This document shows positions 9,405 to 18,327 of a DNA stretch of 64,000 nucleotides, in pieces. The notes under the pieces are model-generated. The model was not told where the DNA came from, made no database searches, and saw nothing but the letters and a program-made list of their open reading frames with translations. Made by a program: the position numbers and the translations under genes. How positions within the stretch are numbered: position 1 is the first letter of the stretch; each line of letters begins with the position of its first letter. Source of the stretch: Bacillota bacterium (lineage in GTDB: Bacteria > Bacillota > Clostridia > Lachnospirales > Lachnospiraceae). The stretch spans positions 248,001 through 312,000 of the forward strand of contig JAEWIZ010000022.1 of assembly GCA_023386815.1 (NCBI GenBank), written 5' to 3'.

Positions 9405-9589
9405 TTCATATACTTTTCCATAGCAGTGGTTATGCTCGGCAAATACGGATTCAATATATATATGATTCCCAGAGCCAGCCCACCGATGGAAAGTAATAAA
9501 TATAAGGCCAAGTTTCTTTTCTTACTTAAGATCTTTTCCCGTTGTCTGATAAAGGTATAGATGATGGTAAATGAAAATATATAAATCAT
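9401..9589 (-). CDS. Small two-segment membrane protein of the germination operon
   Basis: 62 residues. A hydrophobic start (about 1-13), a basic loop RQREKILSKKR, and a clear membrane helix (about 27-47) ending NPYLPSI. Its place between gerAC and gerAB and its size resemble the short D-subunit proteins described beside some Bacillus GerA-type receptors, which modulate germination; that assignment is inference. ATG 9589 follows AAGGAG at 6-7 nt. The open frame extends further upstream without a ribosome site. Confidence 0.65.
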   Translation of the reverse strand: MIYIFSFTIIYTFIRQREKILSKKRNLALYLLLSIGGLALGIIYILNPYLPSITTAMEKYMK

Positions 9590-9656
9590 AGGGTTCTCCT
9601 TCTTTCCTAGATTAACTAATATACTTATTTCATACCTATGACTCTTGCCGAATAAA

Positions 9657-10868
9657 TCACAGGTCAAAGAGAGCTTTATTTCTCAAAAATTCTCCTCTTT
9701 GATCTCTCACGCCTAACAAAAAGGATTTTGAGATTCTGGATTGAACCTTATATTGATATTTAATATCCGATATTTCATTTGCCCAGGATTTCTCTATACT
9801 CTTCCACTGGGTGTAATTCTGATTTTCAACCAAGCGTGCCAAATTAAGGATATCCAGTCCATTTTCTAAGGAGTACTTTACCGGCTTCTCGATAATAGCT
9901 TTAATATAATTATTTTGATCCCGTGTAAGCCGTTCAAGTTCCTCCTTTGTAAACACGTCTTTCGTGGTTAGAACTTCTTTTAGCATCGATTCAAAGCTCA
10001 CGGTAATTGTCACTGTTACTTGTTGATTTTTCAGCTTTGTCTTAAGCTTTGTATTAGTATAGGATATATATAGACCAATCTCACGATCCAAATAGATCGG
10101 GTAACTTCTCATAATATTTCGTATAAAATTAACTCCATCTGAGGTCTCATGATCCAAATAATCAACTAATTTCAGCTGATTAAAAACAGCATAACCATCA
10201 ATTAAATATCCCGACTTATCTGCAATAAGATAAGGAACCAGTACGCAAGAATCCGTCTGTTTCATATCGTTTAGTATATTCACCATTGAGTTATCATTGC
10301 GGGTTAATATCTCCTGCTGCTTTTGCTTCATTGCCTCCAGATCCTCATGGATTGTTTGCTTATTTTTTATTCCCTCCTGAATAAAGTCTGCGGCTTTTTT
10401 CCCCTTTATAACATAGATTAATGCTTCCATTTTGATAGTTTCATCTCGGGCAAGAAAATCCAGGCTTTGGTTGATCCCCTGCTTCGCTGCCCCTTCACCA
10501 ATAAGAAATGATCCTGCCTGTGCCAGAGAAATCGCTTTTTTATTCTTAAGTTTGAGCTCTTCTAAGGCTTCATAGGCTGATTTTCCCGTACCCTTTGCCA
10601 CTTCCTCCTTACCGGAACCTCCTGCTCCTGCTTCCGGATCTGCACCACCTCCAGAGCTATGGAGAGCACTTATGGTATATTCTCCGTTCTCATAATCGAT
10701 TGCTACAACAAGGGCTAAATCAATTTCATCGATTTCCTTTCTGCTCATGTCATGAGTACATCCTCCCAAAAAAAATGGAAGGCTGAAAAAAAATACCACC
10801 TTAATTACTACTTTAAACCACCGAGTTTTCCTATTACTTTTTTCCTTTATGATAGATAAATCATTCAT
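9657..10868 (-). CDS. gerAC: GerAC-type spore germination lipoprotein
   Basis: The C subunit of a GerA-family receptor. The N-terminal signal ends in the lipobox LGGC (Cys at about 37), then the family pattern KEIDEIDLALVVAIDYENGEYTI. The C-terminal half carries the Ger(x)C domain (tail RDQRGEFLRNKALFDL). A glycine-rich insert (GGGADPEAGAGGSG) near residue 75 is a probable linker. The ATG at 10868 lies 11 nt after AGGAG; a GTG 9 nt upstream is less likely. It starts 14 nt after the stop of gerAA, so translation is probably coupled. Confidence 0.93.
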   Translation of the reverse strand: MNDLSIIKEKSNRKTRWFKVVIKVVFFFSLPFFLGGCTHDMSRKEIDEIDLALVVAIDYENGEYTISALHSSGGGADPEAGAGGSGKEEVAKGTGKSAYEALEELKLKNKKAISLAQAGSFLIGEGAAKQGINQSLDFLARDETIKMEALIYVIKGKKAADFIQEGIKNKQTIHEDLEAMKQKQQEILTRNDNSMVNILNDMKQTDSCVLVPYLIADKSGYLIDGYAVFNQLKLVDYLDHETSDGVNFIRNIMRSYPIYLDREIGLYISYTNTKLKTKLKNQQVTVTITVSFESMLKEVLTTKDVFTKEELERLTRDQNNYIKAIIEKPVKYSLENGLDILNLARLVENQNYTQWKSIEKSWANEISDIKYQYKVQSRISKSFLLGVRDQRGEFLRNKALFDL

Positions 10869-10882
10869 TGCTCCCACAGCTC

Positions 10883-12340
10883 CTATGTTTTTTGTTTGGT
10901 TCGATTTTCCGGGACAATGGCCTTTGGCCGTTTACGAAAATATTTCACCGGGAATCGGAAAAACGTATCCTTATGACTGCTTTCATCAATGTCAACAAAT
11001 GGTGACAGGTATGCTACACCATAATTATCTATACTGCAAAGATGTGTAATAATTAATATGAGTCCAACGGTTAAACCAAGAAAACCACCCGCTGCAGCCA
11101 GGAATGCAAATAGAAAGCGTATCACTCGAATTCCGCTGCTCAAATCCTGGTTAGGCATCATAAATCCAGCGATACCGGCAAGTGATACGACGACTACCAC
11201 CAATGGAGATATGAGATTTGCTGAAACAGCTGATTGGCCGACTACAATACCTCCCAGAATGGACATTGCCGTACCGACTGCCTGGGGCAAACGCAAACCT
11301 GCTTCTATTAATATTTCAAATGCCACTAATAATCCCAATACCTCGGAAGAGGAGGAAAATGGTACATTCTCTTTCGCCTGTTGAGTGGATAGAGCTAACT
11401 GAACCGGAAGCATCTGATTTTGGTAAGTAGTTGCAGCAATATAAAATGCCGGTAAAAACAAAGTAATAATCATGGATAGATAACGAATAAATCTAAGTGC
11501 CGAACCTACAAAATAATGATTGGCATAATCTTCCGGTGACTGCATTAGCATTACTAGCTGACATGGCAGGAGATAAACAAAGGGCATGCCATCAACCACC
11601 AGAGCCACCCTGCCATCTGAAAGATTTGCAGAGATTCGATCCGGTCGTTGCGTGTACATAATCTGCGGGAATACACTTTTTTTATTCTCGATCAAATATT
11701 CCTCAATAAAGGCTGGAGTCGATATATTATCAATATCAATTGCATTGATTTTTTCTCTTATTTTATTTACTAATTCCATATTTACAATATTATTGATATA
11801 GCAAAGTGACATATCCGTCTTCGATAACTTTCCAACGGTTAAGGATTCGATCACCAGATGCTCCGATCTAATTCGCCTCCGGATTAGTGCTGTGTTGGTT
11901 CTCATAGCCTCGATAAAGGAGTCCTTTGCTCCCTTTACCACATTTTCCTCTGTTGGCTCAGAAATAGAACGTTTTTCAAACTTTTTAATGTCATATACGA
12001 TTGCTTTTTTTTCTCCATCAAAAATAAAAGCTACATTTCCGCTCAATACCGATTTCAACAGTTTCTGATAGTCACTCTCTTCCGATGTGAATACATGATA
12101 GGAGCCGCCATTTAATAGATAATCCATCACTGAGCGCTCCGTTCCATATTCTTTAAGAAAGGGATCCCCCAACATAGTCTGAAAAATCCCTTCATCTACT
12201 AGTGTAGAATCAATTAATCCATCTACACAGAAGATGTGAAAGGTAATATTGTTTTGATTTATTTTTATTGGCCTGACTAAAATATCACTACTTTGGGAAA
12301 ATAGCTCCTTAATTGCTTTTGAATTTATCACTTGCTCCAT
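10883..12340 (-). CDS. gerAA: GerAA-type spore germination protein
   Basis: The A subunit of the receptor and first gene of the operon. The N-terminal soluble half contains IFCVDGLIDSTLVDEGI and RRRIRSEHLVIESLTVGKLSKTD. The membrane half from about residue 280 has family motifs LPAFYIAATTYQ, PFSSSSEVLGLL and EAGLRLPQAVG. Start chosen at ATG 12340, 8 nt after GAGG; a TTG at 12367 lacks a site. Expected to be transcribed in the forespore, although I could not pick a sigma-G promoter with confidence. Confidence 0.94.
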   Translation of the reverse strand: MEQVINSKAIKELFSQSSDILVRPIKINQNNITFHIFCVDGLIDSTLVDEGIFQTMLGDPFLKEYGTERSVMDYLLNGGSYHVFTSEESDYQKLLKSVLSGNVAFIFDGEKKAIVYDIKKFEKRSISEPTEENVVKGAKDSFIEAMRTNTALIRRRIRSEHLVIESLTVGKLSKTDMSLCYINNIVNMELVNKIREKINAIDIDNISTPAFIEEYLIENKKSVFPQIMYTQRPDRISANLSDGRVALVVDGMPFVYLLPCQLVMLMQSPEDYANHYFVGSALRFIRYLSMIITLFLPAFYIAATTYQNQMLPVQLALSTQQAKENVPFSSSSEVLGLLVAFEILIEAGLRLPQAVGTAMSILGGIVVGQSAVSANLISPLVVVVVSLAGIAGFMMPNQDLSSGIRVIRFLFAFLAAAGGFLGLTVGLILIITHLCSIDNYGVAYLSPFVDIDESSHKDTFFRFPVKYFRKRPKAIVPENRTKQKT

Positions 12341-12534
12341 GTTAAGTACCTCATATTCTGAATACAAAATCCTGATTCGATTTTGAAGTGTCTAAACGTC
12401 CAATTTTAACTACTACTTTTATATTTTCTCAGAATTGAGTTTCTTTATGCACTTAATAGAACTTTTTCATTTTTATTTCCAATACAGCAATGTATTACCT
12501 GCTTTTCACAAGATATGTAATCAATAAGCATATA

Positions 12535-12611
12535 AAAAAGGCTTCTCTATTACCTTATTCCCGGTTGATTAATCTCAACCAGTGGAATAGGTATTAGAAA
12601 AGCCTTTTCTA
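12535..12611 (-). terminator. Terminator of the small gene at 12708-12998
   Basis: AGGCTT/AAGCCT outer arms, an ATTACCTTATTCC/GGAATAGGTATTA inner stem and a GGTTGA/TCAACC tip form a long hairpin. The minus strand then reads into a run of six T. Confidence 0.75.
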
Positions 12612-12707
12612 AGTCATTCTTGTCATTCTTAGTGTAGTCAGTTCTTAAGTTCATGACATCATTCATGATCGCTCGTATCTGTAGGTATTTTTTATGTCTA
12701 TGGTATT

Positions 12708-12998
12708 TTAATCGTTTATGTATCTTGCTGGACCGGAGAACTGCTTTCCAAAATAATCTTCTGCAACATCCTTGATATGTATCGGTAAAACTTTACCCTT
12801 TGCTATGAGATATAGGAAAAATTCTGCCTCACCCTCATCTTCTGTTAAATTCTCTAGATAACAATAATGCTTATCTTTTCTCTGCTCGTAGTAAGCTTCA
12901 AGACTATATAGTGCATTCTTGAATATCAGTTTGTAAACAACTTGCGTATCTTCATCTTTAATTGTTTTTTTGTAGGCACCTAGCAATTGTTCTGCCAT
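12708..12998 (-). CDS. Conserved small protein, possibly DUF6514-like
   Basis: 96 residues, acidic, no membrane segment. The pattern AEFFLYLIAKGKVLPIHIKDVAEDYF near residues 58-83 resembles the short clostridial DUF6514 group, though I recall this only loosely. Function unknown. ATG follows GGGTGG. It stands alone between its own terminator and the non-coding region with the long inverted repeat. Confidence 0.6.
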   Translation of the reverse strand: MAEQLLGAYKKTIKDEDTQVVYKLIFKNALYSLEAYYEQRKDKHYCYLENLTEDEGEAEFFLYLIAKGKVLPIHIKDVAEDYFGKQFSGPARYIND

Positions 12999-13156
12999 AT
13001 CACGCCACCCTTCGTTATGGTATCTTTTACGACTACATAAATGATATCTATTGACTACACTATTATAGCATAATGGGAAATAATATCGATAGGTGATTGT
13101 AGGAAATTGAATGGAAGGAGGGGGTGAAAGCGGTCTTTGGGGGAGGGAGTGAACCG

Positions 13157-13318
13157 CCGGGGAGGGGTATCAGGGGACATGTGGTTTCATTCTCAAGACA
13201 CCACGCCTCTAGGACCGTCCTGGTAAGACATGCAGAAGACGCAAGTCTTTCCAGGACGGTCGGCGAGACGCGTTGTCTTCCGAAATGAAACACATTGCCC
13301 CCTGATACCCCTCCCCGG
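13157..13318. repeat. 162-bp imperfect inverted repeat, GC-rich
   Basis: The outer arms are perfectly complementary over 20 bp (13157-13176 with 13299-13318). An 11-bp perfect block GACCGTCCTGG (13213-13223) pairs with 13251-13261. The tip AAGAC-A-TGC/GCA-A-GTCTT closes on a 7-nt loop (13232-13238). The middle (13177-13212 with 13262-13298) pairs partly, with mismatches. The whole can fold into one long hairpin on either strand. A smaller GCGGT/ACCGC stem (13130-13157) adjoins it. The GC content is far above the flanks. No open frame with a ribosome site lies inside. It may be a miniature mobile repeat or a structured RNA. Confidence 0.8.
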
Positions 13319-13380
13319 CTGCCTTAGTCTTTATAAGAAAGTCCGCGCGTTACACTGTGTTAGTTGCCATTTAATTTTTT

Positions 13381-13680
13381 GATGTGGGTGACGTTGGGGA
13401 TGGACTATTTGATTTGATTTATGATATGGAGTATGAGTTGGGTTTCTTTGGTATATATTTAGTTTTAGGGGATAATTTATTTCGACGGTAGATATGGTTG
13501 TATGCTCTTATAATGATAGTGTAGTGATTGGGATATGGTGATATGGTTATATGGTTGTGAGATGAGGGTTGTACTTTGAAAGTTATGAATTGATTTGAGA
13601 TTATGTATATTATATTATTATATGGAATGAGATTGCAGATTTAGATTTTGGATTTGCTTTTTATTTTTTAAAGAAGGAGT
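13381..13680. other. Strongly G-over-C skewed non-coding tract
   Basis: By hand count this 300-nt stretch has about 83 G and only 10 C on the plus strand. Transcribed from the PFOR side, the RNA would be C-containing and almost G-free, resembling the C>G bubble of Rho utilisation sites. No gene is apparent. The skew continues to about 13780. Confidence 0.5.
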
Positions 13681-13717
13681 AAGTAAAACCGGGACTGGTT
13701 TTTCTTACTCCTTTTTG
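13675..13717 (-). terminator. Terminator downstream of PFOR
   Basis: AAGGAGTAAG and CTTACTCCTT arms with an inner AAAACC/GGTTTT stem. It lies about 65 nt past the PFOR stop. T-runs flank both sides. Confidence 0.75.
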
Positions 13718-13779
13718 TGGTTAGGTTATGGTGGATTACTTGATTTGATATTTAGTTATTGTGTTTGATTTGTTTTGAT

Positions 13780-16700
13780 TTATTCTACGGTTTCCCAGTC
13801 TACACTTATTTTGATGGGCTCGGCTGAGGCCATTTGTTTGTAGATTTCGTATTTTTCTTTTGCGTAGGCTTCTGCCTGACGGAATAGATCTTCTGCTTGA
13901 TCTGGGAAGGTTTTTTGCAGAGAGCTATAGCGAACTTGATTGAGGATGAAGTCGCGGAAGCTTTCTGTTGGCTCTTTGGAATCTAGTGTGAATGGATTCT
14001 TTCCTTCCTGTTTTAAGTTCGGATTGTAACGGTATAGGTGCCAGTAACCTGCCTGTACTGCTTTTTTGATGGTTTCCATACTCTTACCCATACCTGCTTT
14101 CAGACCGTGGTTGATACATGGGGAATATGCTATGACGATGGACGGTCCATGATGCTCTTCTGCTTCGCGAAAGGCTCTGATTAATTGAGTGTTATCCGCG
14201 TTAATACCTACCTGGGCAACATATACATTTCCATAGGACATCATCATTCTACCAAGGTCTTTCTTACCTTGCTTTTTACCGGAGGATGCAAATTTCGCAA
14301 TTGCAGAGGTTGGAGTTGCTTTTGATGCCTGTCCACCTGTGTTGGAATATACCTCTGTATCGAATACGAGGACATTGACATCCTCACCGGATGCCATTAC
14401 ATGATCTAAGCCGCCATATCCAATATCATAAGCCCAGCCGTCGCCACCTACCATCCAAATGGAGCGTTTTGCGAGATAATCTTTATTTGCTAATATTTCT
14501 TTTACTAAAGTTTCTATTTCTACATCTGTAGACACAAAGTTCTCTAAGGCCTCAATTACTTTATCACTTGCTTCTTTTGAGGCTTTTCCATCTTCCTTGT
14601 AGTGAATCCAATCATGGAAGGCTTCCTTCACCTTCTCTTCGACATTCATACTATTTAACTTAGTCATATTATCATGAAGCTTGTTACGGATCTGCTTCAC
14701 AGCCAGATACATACCATAACCAAACTCAGCATTATCCTCGAATAGAGAATTCGCCCAAGATGGTCCTTTTCCCTGACGATTTACCGTATAAGCAGTACTT
14801 GGTGCTGAAGCTCCCCAAATGGTCGAACAGCCTGTAGCGTTGGCTATCATCATTCTTTCTCCGAATAATTGGGTAAGAAGTCTCATATATGGTGTTTCAC
14901 CACAGCCGGCACAAGCTCCGTGGAATTCCAGTAATGGTGTTTTGAATTGACTATCCTTAAAGGCAGCACTATAGGCCAGATCCTCTTTAAATTTAATATT
15001 TTCAATTGCATACTTCCAATTTGGCACCTCTTTATCCAATTGGGTTTCGATGGGCTTCATAACTAATGCCTTCTCTTTTGCCGGACAAACATCTGCACAG
15101 TTACCGCATCCAGTACAGTCCATTGGACTGATTTGTATTTTAAACTGATAGCCTTCAAAGTTTCTACCGGAAGCTTTTTTCACCTCGAAGGTTTCCGGTG
15201 CATTCTTTACCTCTTCCTCATCCAGTAAAAACGGACGAATAACAGCATGCGGACAAACATAAGCGCACTGATTACACTGTATACAGTTTTCAAGTATCCA
15301 CTCCGGAACATTGACTGCTATACCACGTTTTTCATATGCGGTAACACCAGCCGGGAAGGTTCCATCGGCTCTATCAACAAAGGCGCTAACCGGAAGATCT
15401 CCGCCCTTCATTGCCGCCATTGGCCGCATTATCTTCTTGATAAATTCAGGCTCTTGATCGGAGACATCGCTCTCGATCTCAAGTTCCTTCCACGCTTTGG
15501 GTACTTTAATTTTCTTGATGGACTTAATACCCTGATCTACGGCTTCCTCGTTCATTTTAACGACTTTATCGCCCTTTTTTCCGTACATCTTATGAATACC
15601 TGACTTTAACTCCTTTAGGTATACTTCTTCCGGTAATACCTGTGTGAGTTTGAAGAAAGCACCTTGCATCACCATGTTAATACGGTTTCCAAGTCCAATT
15701 TTTTCCGCTATATTAATGGCATTAATTGTATAGAAATTAACATCCTTTTCAGCGAGTTGCTTCTTCATAATATCCGGTAGATGCTTCTCTAGCTCTTTCT
15801 CATCCCAGAGGGTGTTCAGCACAAAAGTGCCTCCCGGCTTGATGCTTTGAAGCAAATCATACTTGTGTACATAGGACTGATTGTGGCAGGCAACATAATT
15901 TGCATGAGCTACTAGATAGGTGGATCTGATCTCCTCCTTGCCAAAACGTAGATGGGAGACGGTTAAACCACCAGACTTCTTTGAATCATAATCAAAATAT
16001 GCCTGAACCTTCAGCTCAGAATTATCACCAATAATTTTAATCGCTTGCTTGTTGGCACCTACGGTACCATCGGATCCAAGACCCCAGATCTGGCAGGCAA
16101 TGATACTTTCCGGTTCAACCTCAAGTCCCTTGATTGGCTTTAAAGAGGTCTTTGTAACATCATCATCAATACCAATCGTAAAGTGATCCTTCGGTTTCTC
16201 TTGCTTCAGGTTATGGTAAACTGCTGCTATGTGGGTAGGATTCGTATCTTTCGAGGCTAATCCGTAGCGTCCACCAATGATAAGTGGAGCCTTTTCGTCG
16301 CCCAGGAAGCAAGAGATAATATCCATATAGAGTGGTTCTCCAATCGCTCCTGGTTCTTTTGTACGATCCAGCACAGCAATTTTTTTCACTGTTTTAGGGA
16401 GACAGTTTTTAAAATGCTCCACGGAAAATGGACGGAAGAGTCGTACCTTAACAAGACCATATTTTTCACCGATGGCATTATAATAATCAATTGTCTGCTC
16501 AATCGTAGGTATCACGGAGCCCATTGCCACGATTACATGCTCCGCATCATCTGGACCATAATAATCAAAAAGTCCATAGCTTCTGCCTGTATATTCATTT
16601 ATCTTCTTTAAATAGCCTTCTACCACCGGTACAATATCCTGATAATAGGGATTAGCAGCCTCTCTCCCCTGGAAGTAGATATCAGAATTCTGAGCAGTTC

Positions 16701-17346
16701 CTCGAATTACCGGATGATTAGGCGATAATGAGCGGTTTCTAAATTCCTGAATTGCTTCCCAATCAACCATTTCAGCATAATCTCTATATTCTAGAGCCTC
16801 AATCTTTTGAACCTCATGTGAGGTACGAAAGCCATCAAAGAAATGAACAAAAGGCAGTCTTCCTTTAATGGCGGATAAATGTGCAATTGGTGCTAAATCC
16901 ATTACCTCCTGAACGGAGCTGGAAGCCAGCAGGGCACAGCCGGTCTGTCTAACTGCCATAACGTCTTGATGGTCACCAAAAATACTAAGAGCATGGGTGG
17001 CTATTGCCCGGGCGCTGACATGAATAACACCTGGCAGCAGCTCACCAGCTGTTTTATACAGGTTCGGTATCATTAGCAGTAAGCCCTGGGATGCTGTAAA
17101 GGTTGTTGTCAAGGCTCCTGCTTGTAAGGAGCCGTGAAATGCTCCTGATGCACCTGCTTCGGATTGCATCTCTACAACATTCACCTCTTGACCGAACATA
17201 TTTTTTCTATGGTTCGCAGCCCATTCATCTGTTACCTCTGCCATAGTTGTGGACGGAGTGATTGGATAAATTGCAGCTACTTCTGTAAAAGCATAAGCTA
17301 CATAAGCCGCTGCTGTATTACCGTCCACAGTCATCTTAATTTTCAT
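13780..17346 (-). CDS. nifJ: Pyruvate:ferredoxin (flavodoxin) oxidoreductase
   Basis: Converts pyruvate + CoA to acetyl-CoA + CO2 with ferredoxin as acceptor, the central step of clostridial fermentation. Single-chain homodimer type of 1188 residues. Domains in order: pyrimidine-binding domain I (AIYPITPSTTMAE), domain II (AIGEPLYMD), gamma-like domain (IWGLGSDGTVGANK), a two-cluster ferredoxin domain with CIQCNQCAYVCP near 687 and CTGCGNCADVCP near 742, then the TPP domain with CAGCGETPY near 815 and GDGWAYDIGYGG near 965. ATG follows GAGGAGG at 8 nt. It starts 15 nt after a small spore-type gene, probably the same transcript. Confidence 0.97.
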   Translation of the reverse strand: MKIKMTVDGNTAAAYVAYAFTEVAAIYPITPSTTMAEVTDEWAANHRKNMFGQEVNVVEMQSEAGASGAFHGSLQAGALTTTFTASQGLLLMIPNLYKTAGELLPGVIHVSARAIATHALSIFGDHQDVMAVRQTGCALLASSSVQEVMDLAPIAHLSAIKGRLPFVHFFDGFRTSHEVQKIEALEYRDYAEMVDWEAIQEFRNRSLSPNHPVIRGTAQNSDIYFQGREAANPYYQDIVPVVEGYLKKINEYTGRSYGLFDYYGPDDAEHVIVAMGSVIPTIEQTIDYYNAIGEKYGLVKVRLFRPFSVEHFKNCLPKTVKKIAVLDRTKEPGAIGEPLYMDIISCFLGDEKAPLIIGGRYGLASKDTNPTHIAAVYHNLKQEKPKDHFTIGIDDDVTKTSLKPIKGLEVEPESIIACQIWGLGSDGTVGANKQAIKIIGDNSELKVQAYFDYDSKKSGGLTVSHLRFGKEEIRSTYLVAHANYVACHNQSYVHKYDLLQSIKPGGTFVLNTLWDEKELEKHLPDIMKKQLAEKDVNFYTINAINIAEKIGLGNRINMVMQGAFFKLTQVLPEEVYLKELKSGIHKMYGKKGDKVVKMNEEAVDQGIKSIKKIKVPKAWKELEIESDVSDQEPEFIKKIMRPMAAMKGGDLPVSAFVDRADGTFPAGVTAYEKRGIAVNVPEWILENCIQCNQCAYVCPHAVIRPFLLDEEEVKNAPETFEVKKASGRNFEGYQFKIQISPMDCTGCGNCADVCPAKEKALVMKPIETQLDKEVPNWKYAIENIKFKEDLAYSAAFKDSQFKTPLLEFHGACAGCGETPYMRLLTQLFGERMMIANATGCSTIWGASAPSTAYTVNRQGKGPSWANSLFEDNAEFGYGMYLAVKQIRNKLHDNMTKLNSMNVEEKVKEAFHDWIHYKEDGKASKEASDKVIEALENFVSTDVEIETLVKEILANKDYLAKRSIWMVGGDGWAYDIGYGGLDHVMASGEDVNVLVFDTEVYSNTGGQASKATPTSAIAKFASSGKKQGKKDLGRMMMSYGNVYVAQVGINADNTQLIRAFREAEEHHGPSIVIAYSPCINHGLKAGMGKSMETIKKAVQAGYWHLYRYNPNLKQEGKNPFTLDSKEPTESFRDFILNQVRYSSLQKTFPDQAEDLFRQAEAYAKEKYEIYKQMASAEPIKISVDWETVE

Positions 17347-17361
17347 TTCCTCTTCCTCCTC

Positions 17362-17556
17362 TTATAGTTTACTTCCATTATCTACCCATTCTTTTGCAGC
17401 GACAACTGCATCGATGGAAGGTTTATTTACTTGGTCTGCTTTATAATAACCCTGTTGATTCTGCCAGGCAGCCGTACATTCACAATTAGTTGGGGTCATG
17501 GAATCTATCCGTTTATTATCCTTTCCTGTTAATTGATTCTTTTTATTACTTGCCAT
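17362..17556 (-). CDS. Small CDIF630_02480-like (DUF3787) spore surface protein
   Basis: 64 residues, hydrophilic. The combination of a central TAAWQN and a C-terminal DAVVAAKEWVDNGSKL matches my memory of the small clostridial family named after CDIF630_02480 (formerly DUF3787), reported on the spore surface. Strong AAGGAGG site before ATG. It precedes PFOR by 15 nt, an unexpected pairing of a spore-type protein with a metabolic gene. The family assignment is from memory. Confidence 0.6.
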   Translation of the reverse strand: MASNKKNQLTGKDNKRIDSMTPTNCECTAAWQNQQGYYKADQVNKPSIDAVVAAKEWVDNGSKL

Positions 17557-17588
17557 AATAATTCCTCCTTATAAAAATTAATGATCTG

Positions 17589-17617
17589 ATTACTTCCTGC
17601 CTTTTCCGAGTTGTCAA
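17589..17617 (-). promoter_or_regulatory. Candidate promoter of the spore-protein/PFOR transcript
   Basis: The minus strand reads TTGACA, 17 nt, AGTAAT (6/6 and 4/6 matches to sigma-A boxes), about 35 nt upstream of the first ATG. Confidence 0.4.
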
Positions 17618-17716
17618 ATTATAGTTTTCGCTCTGATAACATTGTTTCCTAATCTGATAAAAACTATAACCAGGCATAAAGATAATAAGATAAAAATTTT
17701 GTGAACAATTTTTATT

Positions 17717-17746
17717 AGTAAGGTAACCAAAGCATCCTACCTTACT
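17717..17746. other. Hairpin upstream of the PFOR transcript
   Basis: AGTAAGGTA and TACCTTACT form a 9-bp stem with a 12-nt loop. There is no T-run. It lies between the operon terminator at 17755 and the candidate promoter, so it could be an operator or part of the terminator region. Confidence 0.35.
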
Positions 17747-17754
17747 TTCCCAAA

Positions 17755-17811
17755 TAAAAAAACTATTGCAATGGGAGTGCCGTTTCTTAAAATGACATCC
17801 ACATTACAATA
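17755..17811 (-). terminator. Terminator of the asr/hemerythrin operon
   Basis: CTATTG-C-AATG pairs with CATT-A-CAATAG around a large loop. The minus strand continues into seven T. Confidence 0.7.
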
Positions 17812-17858
17812 GCCTTAGATACATAGGATAGATAAATATCAAAAATCACCTAACCTAA

Positions 17859-18281
17859 TTATAAATTCTTCTCTTTGATAATTCGATAGAGTTCTATATT
17901 CTCTTTTGAGATCCGCTTTTTTAAGTTCTCTATCATTTTCCTTGCATCAGCAAGAAATACTTCTTCTTTTCCCTTAATTTTAATTCCAACGTTATATTTG
18001 CTTTTAAAATCCGTGTATTCCTCAGAAAGACTACCCATTTCTTTATTATAACTTTGTGCAAGATCCTTTACCTCCTGATTGGAGGAGTTGAATAGTCCAG
18101 GATAAAGAAACTTATCCTCCTCCAGTAAATGAATCTTTAGTAAACCTGCTAATTTACTGATATGCAAGGAGGCTTTCGAAGTATCCATAGAACTGCTTCC
18201 TTTTTTTATCTCCTCCTCCAGCAGAATAATCTCTGCCATGATTGAGTCATGCTGTCTGTTCATATTTGTTAAGTTAATCAT
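17859..18281 (-). CDS. Hemerythrin-domain protein
   Basis: 140 residues, all-helical. Di-iron ligand motifs are visible: RQHDSI in helix 1, then HISKLAGLLKIHLLEEDKFLYP, which supplies the H...HxxxE-type ligands, and late acidic helices. Proteins of this kind bind O2 or NO or sense iron. ATG 18281 follows AAGGAAGGAT; an upstream ATG in frame has no site. It starts 46 nt after the asrC stop and before a shared terminator, so it is probably the last gene of the asr operon. Confidence 0.8.
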   Translation of the reverse strand: MINLTNMNRQHDSIMAEIILLEEEIKKGSSSMDTSKASLHISKLAGLLKIHLLEEDKFLYPGLFNSSNQEVKDLAQSYNKEMGSLSEEYTDFKSKYNVGIKIKGKEEVFLADARKMIENLKKRISKENIELYRIIKEKNL

Positions 18282-18327
18282 TCGTATCCTTCCTTTCCAT
18301 TTCTTCCTCATTAAAAATTACCAATAT

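Noticed and set aside
13063..13293. A 76-codon open frame on the minus strand inside the long inverted repeat
   Set aside because: It lies mostly in the palindrome, has no ribosome site and its composition follows the repeat, so it is not a gene.
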